This document shows positions 10,673 through 24,666 of a stretch of 64,000 nt of DNA, one piece after another (position 1 is the first letter of the stretch; each line of letters starts with the position of its first letter). The position numbers and the translations under genes are program-made. Below the pieces are notes generated by a model, which worked only from the letters and a program-made list of their open reading frames with translations, had not been told where the DNA came from and did not search any database. The DNA is from Ptiloglossa arizonensis (taxonomy: Eukaryota > Arthropoda > Insecta > Hymenoptera > Colletidae). The stretch spans positions 124,001 through 188,000 of the forward strand of contig NW_027478971.1 in assembly GCF_051014685.1 (NCBI RefSeq), read 5' to 3'.

Positions 10673-11897
10673 ATCGGGCGAGTTTCTACCTTCAGATGCA
10701 ACAGAAATTTTGCGGGTTGGTCAATCCGTTCGCGAGATATGGCGGTTTGGAAGTAAGAAACGCTTGAGAAACTCAAAATTTTCGCAGTTCTGATGCTCGA
10801 AACGAATAACTAGAACGGCCTAGGGAAAAAGTACGCATAGTGTTGTAATCGGGCGAGTTTCTACTTTCAGATGCAACAGAAATTTTGCGGATTGGTCAAT
10901 CCGTTCGCGAGATATGGCAGTTTGGAGGTAAGAAACACTCGAGAAACTCAAAATTTTCGCAGTTCTGATGCTCGACAAGCATAACTAGAACGGCCTAGGG
11001 GAAAAGTACGCACACCGTTGTAATCGGGCGAGTTTCTACTTTCAGATGCAACAGAAATTTTGCGGATTGGTCATTCCGTTCGCGAGATATGGCAGTTTGG
11101 AGGTAAGAAACGCTTGAGAAACTCAAAATTTTCGCAGTTCTGATGCTCGACAAGCATAACTAGAACGGCCTAGGGGAAAAGTACGCACACCGTTGTAATC
11201 GGGCGAGTTTCTACTTTCAGATGCAACAGAAATTTTGCGGATTGGTCAATCCGTTCGCGAGATGTGGCAGTTTGTAGGAGAGAAACGCTCGAGAAACTCA
11301 AAATTTTCGCAGTTCTGTTGCTCGAAACGAATAACTAGAACGGGCTAGGGGAAAAGTACGCATACCGTTGTAATCGGGCGAGTTTCTACTTTCAGATGCA
11401 AGAGAAATTTAGCGGATTGGTCAATCCGTTCGCGAGTTATGGCAGTTTGGAGGTAAGAAACGCTTGAGAAACTCGTAATTTTCGCAATTCTGATGCTCGA
11501 AACGAATAACTAGAACGGCCTAGGGGAAAAGTACGCACAGTGTTGTAATCGGGCGAGTTTCTAGTTTCAGATGCAACAGAAATTTTGCGGATTGGTCAAT
11601 CCGTTCGCGAGATATGGCAGTTTGGAGGTAAGAAACGCTTGAAAAACTCAAAATTTTCGCAGTTCTGATGCTCGAAACGAATAACTAGAACGGCCTAGGG
11701 GAAAAGTACGCACACCGTTGTAATCGGGCGAGTTTCTACCTTCAGATGCAACAGAAATTTTGCGGATTGGTCAATCCGTTCGCGAGATATGGCAGTTTGG
11801 AAGTAAGAAACGCTTGAGAAACTCAAAATTTTCGCAGTTCTGATGCTCGAAATGAATAACTAGAACGGCCTAGGGGAAAAGTACGCACACCGTTGTA
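10323..11897 (+). repeat. Nine-monomer block, copy 2
   Basis: Mirrors 6999-8573 with scattered single-base differences, for example GATGCTACAG near 10345 and CAATCCG in place of CAACCCG in the second monomer. After 11897 the match jumps: 11898-12422 instead matches 9273-9797 (GGCGTGTTTC monomer, CAAAAATTTCG monomer, CACTCGAG monomer). The array therefore skipped four monomers relative to the first copy. Confidence 0.88.
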
Positions 11898-12422
11898 ATC
11901 GGGCGTGTTTCTACTTTCAGATGCAACAGAAATTTTGCGGATTGGTCAATCCGTTCGCGAGATATGGCAGTTTGGAGGTACGAAACGCTTGAGAAACTCA
12001 AAATTTTCGCAGTTCTGATGCTCGAAACGAATAACTAGAACGGCCTAGGGGAAAAGTACGCATACCGTTGTAATCGGGCGAGTTTCTACCTTCAGATGCA
12101 ACAGAAATTTTGCGGGTTGGTCAATCCGTTCGCGAGATAGGGCAGTTTGGAAGTAAGAAACGCTTGAGAAACTCAAAAATTTCGCAGTTCTGATGCTCGA
12201 AACGAATAACTAGAACGGCCTAGGGAAAAAGTACGCATAGTGTTGTAATCGGGCGAGTTTCTACTTTCAGATGCAACAGAAATTTTGCGGATTGGTCAAT
12301 CCGTTCGCGAGATATGGCAGTTTGGAGGTAAGAAACACTCGAGAAACTCAAAATTTTCGCAGTTCTGATGCTCGACAAGCATAACTAGAACGGCCTAGGG
12401 GAAAAGTACGCACACCGTTGTA

Positions 12423-14344
12423 ATCGGGCGAGTTTCTACTTTCAGATGCAACAGAAATTTTGCGGATTGGTCAATCCGTTCGCGAGATATGGCAGTTTGG
12501 AAGTAAGAAACGCTTGAGAAACTCAAAATTTTCGCAGTTCTGATGCTCGAAACGAATAACTAGAACGGCCTAGGGGAAAAGTACGCATAGTGTTGTAATC
12601 GGGCGAGTTTCTACTTTCAGATGCAACAGAAATTTTGCGGATTGGTCAATCCGTTCGCGAGATATGGCAGTTTGGAGGTACGAAACGCTTGAGAAACTCA
12701 AAATTTTCGCAGTTCTGATGCTCGAAACGAATAACTAGAACGGCCTAGGGGAAAAGTACGCATAGTGTTGTAATCGGGCGAGTTTCTACTTTCATATGCA
12801 ACAGAAATTTTGCGGATTGGTCAATCCGTTCGCGAGATATGGCAGTTTGGAGGTAAGAAACGCTCGAGAAACTCAAAATTTTCGCAGTTCTGATGCTCGA
12901 CAAGCATAACTAGAACGGCCTAGGGGAAGAGTACGCACACCGTTGTAATCGGGCGAGTTTCTACTTTCAGATGCAACAGAAATTTTGCGGATTGGTCATT
13001 CCGTTCGCGAGATATGGCAGTTTGGAGGTAAGAAACGCTTGAGAAACTCAAAATTTTCGCAGTTCTGATGCTCGACAAGCATAACTAGAACGGCCTAGGG
13101 GAAAAGTACGCACACCGTTGTAATCGGGCGAGGTTCTACTTTCAGATGCAACAGAAATTTTGCGGATTGGTGAATCCGTTCGCGAGATATGGCAGTTTGG
13201 AGGTAAGAAACGCTTGAGAAACTCAAAATTTTCGCAGTTCTGATGCTCGACAAGCATAACTAGAACGGCCTAGGGGAAAAGTACGCACACCGTTGTAATC
13301 GGGCGAGGTTCTACTTTCAGATGCAACAGAAATTTTGCGGATTGGTGAATCCGTTCGCGAGATATGGTAGTTTGGAGGTAAGCAACGCTTGAGAAACTCA
13401 AAATTTTCGCAGTTCTGTTGCTCGAAACGAATAACTAGAACGGGCTAGGGGAAAAGTACGCACACCGTTGTAATCGGGCGAGTTTCTACTTTCAGATGCA
13501 ACAGAAATTTTGCGGATTGGTCAATCCGTTCGCGAGATATGGCAGTTTGGATGTAAGAAACGCTCGAGAAACTCAAAATTTTCGCAGTTCTGATGCTCGA
13601 AACGAATAACTAGAACGGCCTAGGGGAAAAGTACGCACACCGTTGTAATCGGGCGAGTTTCTACTTTCAGATGCAACAGAAATTTTGCGGATTGGTCAAT
13701 CCGTTCGCGAGATATGGCAGTTTGGATGTAAGCAACGCTTGAGAAACTCAAAATTTTCGCAGTTCTGATGCTCGAAACGAATAACTAGAACGGGCTAGGG
13801 GAAAAGTACGCATACCGTTGTAATCGGGCGAGTTTCTACTTTCAGATGCAACAGAAATTTTGCGGATTGGTCAATCCGTTCGCGAGATATGGCAGTTTGG
13901 AGGTAAACGCTTGAAAAACTCAAAATTTTCGCAGTTCTGTTGCTCGAAACGAATAACTAGAACGGGCTAGGGGAAAAGTACGCATACCGTTGTAATCGGG
14001 CGAGTTTCTACTTTCGGATGCAACAGAAATTTTGCGGATTGGTGAATCCGTTCGCGAGATATGGCAGTTTGGAGGTAAGAAACGCTTGAGAAACTCAAAA
14101 TTTTCGCAGTTCTGATGCTCGACAAGCATAACTAGAACGGCCTAGGGGAAAAGTACGCACACCGTTGTAATCGGGCGAGGTTCTACTTTCAGATGCAACA
14201 GAAATTTTGCGGATTGGTCAATCCGTTCGCGAGATATGGCAGTTTGGAGGTAAGAAACACTCGAGAAACTCAAAATTTTCGCAGTTCTGATGCTCGACAA
14301 GCATAACTAGAACGGCCTAGGGGAAAAGTACGCACACCGTTGTA
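12423..14344 (+). repeat. Mosaic satellite segment with a 3-bp-deletion monomer
   Basis: Eleven monomers mixing left-type and right-type variants. They include the first TTTCATATG monomer (12773), GGTCATT, the GAGGTTCTAC/GGTGAAT types, and GGATGTAAG monomers that later dominate the right half. The monomer at 13823 reads GGAGGTAAACGC and has lost three bases. Monomers at 13123 and 13995 look like hybrids: a GGTGAAT first half joined to an ACAAGCAT second half. Confidence 0.85.
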
Positions 14345-16269
14345 ATCGGGCGAGTTTCTACTTTCAGATGCAACAGAAATTTTGCGGATTGGTCAATCCG
14401 TTCGCGAGATATGGCAGTTTGGAGGTAAGAAACGCTTGAAAAACTCAAAATTTTCGCAGTTCTGATGCTCGAAACGAATAACTAGAACGGCCTTGGGGAA
14501 AAGTACGCACACCGTTGTAATCGGGCGAGTTTCTACCTTCAGATGCAACAGAAATTTTGCGGATTGGTCAATCCGTTCGCGAGATATGGCAGTTTGGAAG
14601 TAAGAAACGCTTGAGAAACTCAAAATTTTCGCAGTTCTGATGCTCGAAATGAATAACTAGAACGGCCTAGGGGAAAAGTACGCACACCGTTGTAATCGGG
14701 CGTGTTTCTACTTTCAGATGCAACAGAAATTTTGCGGATTGGTCAATCCGTTCGCGAGATATGGCAGTTTGGAGGTACGAAACGCTTGAGAAACTCAAAA
14801 TTTTCGCAGTTCTGATGCTCGAAACGAATAACTAGAACGGCCTAGGGGAAAAGTACGCATACCGTTGTAATCGGGCGAGTTTCTACCTTCAGATGCAACA
14901 GAAATTTTGCGGGTTGGTCAATCCGTTCGCGAGATATGGCAGTTTGGAAGTAAGAAACGCTTGAGAAACTCAAAAATTTCGCAGTTCTGATGCTCGAAAC
15001 GAATAACTAGAACGGCCTAGGGAAAAAGTACGCATAGTGTTGTAATCGGGCGAGTTTCTACTTTCAGATGCAACAGAAATTTTGCGGATTGGTCAATCCG
15101 TTCGCGAGATATGGCAGTTTGGAGGTAAGAAACACTCGAGAAACTCAAAATTTTCGCAGTTCTGATGCTCGACAAGCATAACTAGAACGGCCTAGGGGAA
15201 AAGTACGCACACCGTTGTAATCGGGCGAGTTTCTACTTTCAGATGCAACAGAAATTTTGCGGATTGGTCATTCCGTTCGCGAGATATGGCAGTTTGGAGA
15301 TAAGAAACGCTTGAGAAACTCAAAATTTTCGCAGTTCTGATGCTCGACAAGCATAACTAGAACGGCCTAGGGGAAAAGTACGCACACCGTTGTAATCGGG
15401 CGAGTTTCTACTTTCAGATGCAACAGAAATTTTGCGGATTGGTCAATCCGTTCGCGAGATATGGCAGTTTGGAGGTAAGAAACGCTGGAGAAACTCAAAA
15501 TTTTCGCAGTTCTGATGCTCGACAAGCATAACTAGAACGGCCTAGGGGAAAAGTACGCATACCGTTGTAATCGGGCGAGTTTCTACCTTCAGATGCAACA
15601 GAAATTTTGCGGATTGGTCAATCCGTTCGCGAGATATGGCAGTTTGGAAGTAAGAAACGCTTGAGAAACTCAAAATTTTCGCAGTTCTGATGCTCGAAAC
15701 GAATAACTAGAACGGCCTAGGGGAAAAGTACGCATAGTGTTGTAATCGGGCGAGTTTCTACTTTCAGATGCAACAGAAATTTTGCGGATTGGTCAATCCG
15801 TTCGCGAGATATGGCAGTTTGGAGGTACGAAACGCTTGAGAAACTCAAAATTTTCGCAGTTCTGATGCTCGAAACGAATAACTAGAACGGCCTAGGGGAA
15901 AAGTACGCATACCGTTGTAATCGGGCGAGTTTCTACCTTCAGATGCAACAGAAATTTTGCGGGTTGTTCAATCCGTTCGCGAGATATGGCAGTTTGGAAG
16001 TAAGAAACGCTTGAGAAACTCAAAATTTTCGCAGTTCTGATGCTCGAAACGAATAACTAGAACGGCCTAGGGAAAAAGTACGCATAGTGTTGTAATCGGG
16101 CGAGTTTCTACTTTCATATGCAACAGAAATTTTGCGGATTGGTCAATCCGTTCGCGAGATATGGCAGTTTGGAGGTAAGAAACGCTCGAGAAACTCAAAA
16201 TTTTCGCAGTTCTGATGCTCGACAAGCATAACTAGAACGGCCTAGGGGAAGAGTACGCACACCGTTGTA
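14345..16269 (+). repeat. Eleven-monomer block repeated at 26416-28340 (offset 12,071)
   Basis: CCTTGGGG, AAATGAAT, GGCGTGTTTC and CAAAAATTTCG monomers, then CACTCGAG, GGAGATAAG, CTGGAG, CTACCTTC, GGAGGTACG, GGGTTGTTC and the TTTCATATG monomer (16095), in the same order at 26416-28340. The next monomer differs (ATTTTTGCAG and ACTAAAACGG at 16270, not at 28341), which marks the right edge. Confidence 0.87.
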
Positions 16270-18369
16270 ATCGGGCGAGTTTCTACTTTCAGATGCAACA
16301 GAAATTTTGCGGATTGGTCAATCCGTTCGCGAGATATGGCAGTTTGGAGGTAAGCAACGCTTGAAAAACTCAAAATTTTTGCAGTTCTGTTGCTCGAAAC
16401 GAATAACTAAAACGGGCTAGGGGAAAAGTACGCATACCGTTGTAATCGGGCGAGTTTCTACTTTCGGATGCAACAGAAATTTTGCGGATTGGTCAATCCG
16501 TTCGCGAGATATGGCAGTTTGGAGGTACGAAACGCTTGAGAAACTCAAAATTTTCGCAGTTCTGATGCTCGAAACGAATAACAAGAACGGCCTAGGGGAA
16601 AAGTACGCACACCGTTGTAATCGGGCGAGTTTCTACTTTCAGATGCAACAGAAATTTTGCGGATTGGTCAATCCGTTCGCGAGATATGGCAGTTTGGATG
16701 TAAGAAACGCTCGAGAAACTCAAAATTTTCGCAGTTCTGATGCTCGAAACGAATAACTAGAACGGCCTAGGGGAAAAGTACGCACACCGTTGTAATCGGG
16801 CGAGTTTCTACTTTCAGATGCAACAGAAATTTTGCGGATTGGTCAATCCGTTCGCGAGATATGGCAGTTTGGATGTAAGCAACGCTTGAGAAACTCAAAA
16901 TTTTCGCAGTTCTGATGCTCGAAACGAATAACTAGAACGGGCTAGGGGAAAAGTACGCATACCGTTGTAATCGGGCGAGTTTCTACTTTCAGATGCAACA
17001 GAAATTTTGCGGATTGGTCAATCCGTTCGCGAGATATGGCAGTTTGGAGGTAAGCAACGCTTGAAAAACTCAAAATTTTCGCAGTTCTGTTGCTCGAAAC
17101 GAATAACTAGAACGGGCTAGGGGAAAAGTACGAACACCGTTGTAATCGGGCGAGTTTCTACTTTCAGATGCAACAGAAATTTTGCGGATTGGTCAATCCG
17201 TTCGCGAGATATGGCAGTTTGGATGTAAGAAACGCTCGAGAAACTCAAAATTTTCGCAGTTCTGATGCTCGAAACGAATAACTAGAACGGCCTAGGGGAA
17301 AAGTACGCACACCGTTGTAATCGGGCGAGTTTCTACTTTCAGATGCAACAGAAATTTTGCGGATTGGTCAATCCGTTCGCGAGATATGGCAGTTTGGAGG
17401 TAAGCAACGCTTGAGAAACTCAAAATTTTCGCAGTTCTGATGCTCGAAACGAATAACTAGAACGGGCTAGGGGAAAAGTACGCATACCGTTGTAATCGGG
17501 CGAGCTTCTACTTTCAGATGCAACAGAAATTTTGCGGATTGGTCAATCCGTTCGCGAGATATGGCAGTTTGGAGGTAAGCAACGCTTGAAAAAATCAAAA
17601 TTTTCGCAGTTCTGTTGCTCGAAACGAATAACTAGAACGGGCTAGGGGAAAAGTACGCATACCGTTGTAATCGGGCGAGTTTCTACTTTCGGATGCAATG
17701 GAAAGTTTGCGGATTGGTCAATCCGTTCGCGAGATATGGCAGTTTGGAGGTAAGAAACGCTTGAGACACTCAAAATTTTCGCAGTTCTGATGCTCGAAAC
17801 GAATAACTAGAACGGCCTAGGGGAAAAGTACGCATAGTGTTGTAATCGGGCGAGTTTCTACTTTCAGATGCAACAGAAATTTTGCGGATTGGTCAATCCG
17901 TTCGCGAGATATGGCAGTTTGGAGGTAAGAAACGCTAGAGAAACTCAAAATTTTCGCAGTTCTGATGCTCGACAAGCATAACTAGAACGGCCTAGGGGAA
18001 AAGTACGCACACCGTTGTAATCGGGCGAGTTTCTACTTTCAGATGCAACAGAAATTTTGCGGATTGGTCAATCCGTTCGCGAGATATGGCAGTTTGGAGG
18101 TAAGCAACGCTTGAAAAACTCAAAATTTTCGCAGTTCTGTTGCTCGAAACGAATATCTAGAACGGGCTAGGGGAAAAGTACGCATACCGTTGTAATCGGG
18201 CGAGTTTCTACTTTCAGATGCAACAGAAATTTTGCGGACTGGTCATTCCGTTCGCGAGATATGGCAGTTTGGGGGTAAGAAACGCTTGAGAAACTCAAAA
18301 TTTTCGCAGTTCTGATGCTCGAAACGAATAACTAGAACGGCCTAGGGGAAAAGTACGCATAGTGTTGTA
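16270..18369 (+). repeat. Satellite segment of right-type variants
   Basis: Twelve monomers: ATTTTTGCAG with ACTAAAACGG, TTTCGGATG with AACAAG, several GGATGTAAG and GTAAGCAAC types, one CGAACACCG tag, one TTTCGGATGCAATGG monomer (17670), one CTAGAG monomer, and one GGACTGGTCATT/GGGGGTAAG monomer followed by TTGTATTCGGG. These types recur throughout 28-64 kb. The forward frame of 81 codons at 16511-16756 is a chance reading across two monomers. Confidence 0.85.
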
Positions 18370-19593
18370 TTCGGGCGAGTTTCTACTTTCAGATGCAACA
18401 GAAATTTTGCGAATTGTTCAATCCGTTCGCGAGATATGGCAGTTTGGACATAAGCAACGCTTGAGAAACTCAAAATTTTCGCAGTTCTGATGCTCGAAAC
18501 GAATAACTAGAACGGCCTAGGGGAAAAGTACGCTTAGTGTTGTAATCGGGCGAGTTTCTACTTTCAGATGCAACAGAAATTTTGCGGATTGGTCAATCCG
18601 TTCGCGAGATATGGCAGTTTGGAGGTAAGAAACACTCGAGAAACTCAAAATTTTCGCAGTTCTGATGCTCGACAAGCATAACTAGAACGGCCTAGGGGAA
18701 AAGTACGCACACCGTTGTAATCGGGCGAGTTTCTACTTTCAGATGCAACAGAAATTTTCCGGATTTGTCATTCCGTTCGCGAGATATGGCAGTTTGGAGG
18801 TAAGAAACGCTTGAGAAACTCAAAATTTTCGCAGTTCTGATGCTCGACAAGCATAACTAGAACGGCCTAGGGGAAAAGTACGCACACCGTTGTAATCGGG
18901 CGAGTTTCTACTTTCAGATGCAACAGAAATTTTGCGGATTGGTCAATCCGTTCGCGAGATGTGGCAGTTTGTAGGAGAGAAACGCTCGAGAAACTCAAAA
19001 TTTTCGCAGTTCTGTTGCTCGAAACGACTAACTAGAACGGGCTAGGGGAAAAGTACGCATACCGTTGTAATCGGGCGAGTTTCTACTTTCAGATGCAACA
19101 GAAATTTTGCGAATTGGTCAATCCGTTCGCGAGATATGGCAGTTTGGAGGTAAGAAACGCTCGAGAAACTCAAAATTTTCGCAGTTCTGATGCTCGACAA
19201 GCATAACTAGAACGGCCTAGGGGAAAAGTACGCACACCGTTGTAATCGGGCGAGTTTCTACTTTCAGATGCAACAGAAATTTTGCGGATTGGTCAATCCG
19301 TTCGCGAGATATGGCAGTTTGGAGGTAAGCAACGCTTGAAAAACTCAAAATTTTCGCAGTTCTGATGCTCGACAAGCATAACCAGAACGGCCTAGGGGAA
19401 AAGTACGCATACCGTTGTAATCGGGCGAGTTTCTACTTTCAGATGCAACAGAAATTTTGCGGATTGGTCAATCCGTTCGCGAGATATGGCAGTTTGGAGG
19501 TACGAAACGCTTGAGAAACTCAAAATTTTCCAGTTCTGATGCTCGAAACGAATAACTAGAACGGCCTAGGGGAAAAGTACGCCCACCGTTGTA
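18370..19593 (+). repeat. 7-monomer tandem unit, copy 1 (1,224 bp)
   Basis: GAATTGTTC/GACATAAGC with tag CTTAGTG, then CACTCGAG, GGTCATT, AGATGTGG, GAATTGG, ATAACCAG and GGAGGTACG with the TTTTCCAG deletion. Starts over at 19594 and matches for five monomers to about 20468. The set is the same as monomers 350-1399 in the left HOR, so this is a relocated piece of it. Confidence 0.87.
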
Positions 19594-20468
19594 ATTGGGC
19601 GAGTTTCTACTTTCAGATGCAACAGAAATTTTGCGAATTGTTCCATCCGTTCGCGAGATATGGCAGTTTGGACATAAGCAACGCTTGAGAAACTCAAAAT
19701 TTTCGCAGTTCTGATGCTCGAAACGAATAACTAGAACGGCCTAGGGGAAAAGTACGCTTAGTGTTGTAATCGGGCGAGTTTCTACTTTCAGATGCAACAG
19801 AAATTTTGCGGATTGGTCAATCCGTTCGCGAGATATGGCAGTTTGGAGGTAAGAAACACTCGAGAAACTCAAAATTTTCGCAGTTCTGATGCTCGACAAG
19901 CATAACTAGAACGGCCTAGGGGAAAAGTACGCACACCGTTGTAATCGGGCGAGTTTCTACTTTCAGATGCAACAGAAATTTTGCGGATTGGTCATTCCGT
20001 TCGCGAGATATGGCAGTTTGGAGGTAAGAAACGCTTGAGAAACTCAAAATTTTCGCAGTTCTGATGCTCGACAAGCATAACTAGAACGGCCTAGGGGAAA
20101 AGTACGCACACCGTTGTAATCGGGCGAGTTTCTACTTTCAGATGCAACAGAAATTTTGCGGATTGGTCAATCCGTTCGCGAGATGTGGCAGTTTGTAGGA
20201 GAGAAACGCTCGAGAAACTCAAAATTTTCGCAGTTCTGTTGCTCGAAACGAATAACTAGAACGGGCTAGGGGAAAAGTACGCATACCGTTGTAATCGGGC
20301 GAGTTTCTACTTTCAGATGCAACAGAAATTTTGCGAATTGGTCAATCCGTTCGCGAGATATGGCAGTTTGGAGGTAAGAAACGCTCGAGAAACTCAAAAT
20401 TTTCGCAGTTCTGATGCTCGACAAGCATAACTAGAACGGCCTAGGGGAAAAGTACGCACACCGTTGTA

Positions 20469-22217
20469 ATCGGGCGAGTTTCTACTTTCAGATGCAACAG
20501 AAATTTTGCGGATTGGTCAATCCGTTCGCGAGATATGGCAGTTTGGAGGTAAGAAACGCTGGAGAAACTCAAAATTTTCGCAGTTCTGATGCTCGACAAG
20601 CATAACTAGAACGGCCTAGGGGAAAAGTACGCATACCGTTGTAATCGGGCGAGTTTCTACCTTCAGATGCAACAGAAATTTTGCGGATTGGTCAATCCGT
20701 TCGCGAGATATGGCAGTTTGGAAGTAAGAAACGCTTGAGAAACTCAAAATTTTCGCAGTTCTGATGCTCGAAACGAATAACTAGAACGGCCTAGGGGAAA
20801 AGTACGCATAGTGTTGTAATCGGGCGAGTTTCTACTTTCAGATGCAACAGAAATTTTGCGGATTGGTCAATCCGTTCGCGAGATATGGCAGTTTGGAGGT
20901 ACGAAACGCTTGAGAAACTCAAAATTTTCGCAGTTCTGATGCTCGAAACGAATAACTAGAACGGCCTAGGGGAAAAGTACGCATACCGTTGTAATCGGGC
21001 GAGTTTCTACCTTCAGATGCAACAGAAATTTTGCGGGTTGGTCAATCCGTTCGCGAGATATGGCAGTTTGGAAGTAAGAAACGCTTGAGAAACTCAAAAT
21101 TTTCGCAGTTCTGATGCTCGAAACGAATAACTAGAACGGCCTAGGGAAAAAGTACGCATACCGTTGTAATCGGGCGAGTTTCTACCTTCAGATGCAACAG
21201 AAATTTTGCGGGTTGGTCAATCCGTTCGCGAGATATGGCGGTTTGGAAGTAAGAAACGCTTGAGAAACTCAAAATTTTCGCAGTTCTGATGCTCGAAACG
21301 AATAACTAGAACGGCCTAGGGAAAAAGTACGCATAGTGTTGTAATCGGGCGAGTTTCTACTTTCAGATGCAACAGAAATTTTGCGGATTGGTCAATCCGT
21401 TCGCGAGATATGGCAGTTTGGAGGTAAGAAACACTCGAGAAACTCAAAATTTTCGCAGTTCTGATGCTCGACAAGCATAACTAGAACGGCCTAGGGGAAA
21501 AGTACGCACACCGTTGTAATCGGGCGAGTTTCTACTTTCAGATGCAACAGAAATTTTGCGGATTGGTCATTCCGTTCGCGAGATATGGCAGTTTGGAGGT
21601 AAGAAACGCTTGAGAAACTCAAAATTTTCGCAGTTCTGATGCTCGACAAGCATAACTAGAACGGCCTAGGGGAAAAGTACGCACACCGTTGTAATCGGGC
21701 GAGTTTCTACTTTCAGATGCAACAGAAATTTTGCGGATTGGTCAATCCGTTCGCGAGATGTGGCAGTTTGTAGGAGAGAAACGCTCGAGAAACTCAAAAT
21801 TTTCGCAGTTCTGTTGCTCGAAACGAATAACTAGAACGGGCTAGGGGAAAAGTACGCATACCGTTGTAATCGGGCGAGTTTCTACTTTCAGATGCAACAG
21901 AAATTTTGCGAATTGGTCAATCCGTTCGCGAGATATGGCAGTTTGGAGGTAAGAAACGCTCGAGAAACTCAAAATTTTCGCAGTTCTGATGCTCGACAAG
22001 CATAACTAGAACGGCCTAGGGGAAAAGTACGCACACCGTTGTAATCGGCGAGTTTCTACTTTCAGATGCAACAGAAATTTTGCGGATTGGTCAATCCGTT
22101 CGCTAGTTATGGCAGTTTGGATGTAAGAAACGCTTGAAAAACTCAAACTTTTCGCAGTTCTGTTGCTCGAAACGAATAACTAGAACGGGCTAGGGGAAAA
22201 GTACGCATACCGTTGTA
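20469..22217 (+). repeat. Ten-monomer block, copy 1 of a 14-monomer-spaced pair (offset 2,449)
   Basis: CTGGAG, CTACCTTC/GGAAGTAAG, GGAGGTACG, two GGGTTGG monomers (second with TGGCGGTTTGG), CACTCGAG, GGTCATT, AGATGTGG, GAATTGG, then a 174-bp monomer at 22044 reading ATCGGCGAG with CGCTAGTTATGG. The same order, including the short monomer, is at 22918-24666. Confidence 0.9.
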
Positions 22218-22917
22218 ATCGGGCGAGTTTCTACTTTCAGATGCAACAGAAATTTTGCGGATTGGTCAATCCGTTCGCGAGTTATGGCAGTTTGGATGTA
22301 AGAAACGCTTGAGAAACTCAAAATTTTCGCAGTTCTGATGCTCGAAACGAATAACTAGAACGGCCTAGGGGAAAAGTACGCATAGTGTTGTAATCGGGCG
22401 AGTTTCTACTTTCAGATGCAACAGAAATTTTGCGGATTGGTCAATCCGTTCGCGAGATATGGCAGTTTGGAGGTAAGCAACGCTTGAAAAACTCAAAATT
22501 TTCGCAGTTCTGATGCTCGACAAGCATAACCAGAACGGCCTAGGGGAAAAGTACGCATACCGTTGTAATCGGGCGAGTTTCTACTTTCAGATGCAACAGA
22601 AATTTTGCGGATTGGTCAATCCGTTCGCGAGTTATGGCAGTTTGGATGTAAGAAACGCTTGAGAAACTCAAAATTTTCGCAGTTCTGATGCTCGAAACGA
22701 ATAACTAGAACGGCCTAGGGGAAAAGTACGCATAGTGTTGTAATCGGGCGAGTTTCTACTTTCAGATGCAACAGAAATTTTGCGAATTGGTCAATCCGTT
22801 CGCGAGATATGGCAGTTTGGAGGTAAGAAACACTCGAGAAACTCAAAATTTTCGCAGTTCTGATGCTCGACAAGCATAACTAGAACGGCCTAGGGGAAAA
22901 GTACGCACACCGTTGTA

Positions 22918-24666
22918 ATCGGGCGAGTTTCTACTTTCAGATGCAACAGAAATTTTGCGGATTGGTCAATCCGTTCGCGAGATATGGCAGTTTGGAGGTA
23001 AGAAACGCTGGAGAAACTCAAAATTTTCGCAGTTCTGATGCTCGACAAGCATAACTAGAACGGCCTAGGGGAAAAGTACGCATACCGTTGTAATCGGGCG
23101 AGTTTCTACCTTCAGATGCAACAGAAATTTTGCGGATTGGTCAATCCGTTCGCGAGATATGGCAGTTTGGAAGTAAGAAACGCTTGAGAAACTCAAAATT
23201 TTCGCAGTTCTGATGCTCGAAACGAATAACTAGAACGGCCTAGGGGAAAAGTACGCATAGTGTTGTAATCGGGCGAGTTTCTACTTTCAGATGCAACAGA
23301 AATTTTGCGGATTGGTCAATCCGTTCGCGAGATATGGCAGTTTGGAGGTACGAAACGCTTGAGAAACTCAAAATTTTCGCAGTTCTGATGCTCGAAACGA
23401 ATAACTAGAACGGCCTAGGGGAAAAGTACGCATACCGTTGTAATCGGGCGAGTTTCTACCTTCAGATGCAACAGAAATTTTGCGGGTTGGTCAATCCGTT
23501 CGCGAGATATGGCAGTTTGGAAGTAAGAAACGCTTGAGAAACTCAAAATTTTCGCAGTTCTGATGCTCGAAACGAATAACTAGAACGGCCTAGGGAAAAA
23601 GTACGCATACCGTTGTAATCGGGCGAGTTTCTACCTTCAGATGCAACAGAAATTTTGCGGGTTGGTCAATCCGTTCGCGAGATATGGCGGTTTGGAAGTA
23701 AGAAACGCTTGAGAAACTCAAAATTTTCGCAGTTCTGATGCTCGAAACGAATAACTAGAACGGCCTAGGGAAAAAGTACGCATAGTGTTGTAATCGGGCG
23801 AGTTTCTACTTTCAGATGCAACAGAAATTTTGCGGATTGGTCAATCCGTTCGCGAGATATGGCAGTTTGGAGGTAAGAAACACTCGAGAAACTCAAAATT
23901 TTCGCAGTTCTGATGCTCGACAAGCATAACTAGAACGGCCTAGGGGAAAAGTACGCACACCGTTGTAATCGGGCGAGTTTCTACTTTCAGATGCAACAGA
24001 AATTTTGCGGATTGGTCATTCCGTTCGCGAGATATGGCAGTTTGGAGGTAAGAAACGCTTGAGAAACTCAAAATTTTCGCAGTTCTGATGCTCGACAAGC
24101 ATAACTAGAACGGCCTAGGGGAAAAGTACGCACACCGTTGTAATCGGGCGAGTTTCTACTTTCAGATGCAACAGAAATTTTGCGGATTGGTCAATCCGTT
24201 CGCGAGATGTGGCAGTTTGTAGGAGAGAAACGCTCGAGAAACTCAAAATTTTCGCAGTTCTGTTGCTCGAAACGAATAACTAGAACGGGCTAGGGGAAAA
24301 GTACGCATACCGTTGTAATCGGGCGAGTTTCTACTTTCAGATGCAACAGAAATTTTGCGAATTGGTCAATCCGTTCGCGAGATATGGCAGTTTGGAGGTA
24401 AGAAACGCTCGAGAAACTCAAAATTTTCGCAGTTCTGATGCTCGACAAGCATAACTAGAACGGCCTAGGGGAAAAGTACGCACACCGTTGTAATCGGCGA
24501 GTTTCTACTTTCAGATGCAACAGAAATTTTGCGGATTGGTCAATCCGTTCGCTAGTTATGGCAGTTTGGATGTAAGAAACGCTTGAAAAACTCAAACTTT
24601 TCGCAGTTCTGTTGCTCGAAACGAATAACTAGAACGGGCTAGGGGAAAAGTACGCATACCGTTGTA
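22918..24666 (+). repeat. Ten-monomer block, copy 2
   Basis: Repeats 20469-22217. The four monomers between the copies (22218-22917) are AGTTATGG/GGATGTAAG and ATAACCAG types like those near 1225-1574. After the copy come the divergent GCAAGAG monomer (24667) and another 174-bp ATCGGCGAG monomer (25192). Confidence 0.9.

Noticed and set aside
13048..13257. 69-codon minus-strand frames here and at 13920-14129
   Set aside because: Same satellite read through in another variant combination; begins and ends inside monomers.
16511..16756. 81-codon plus-strand frame
   Set aside because: Longest open frame in the window, but it is two out-of-phase readings of the monomer and exists only because one stop is changed by the AACAAG variant.
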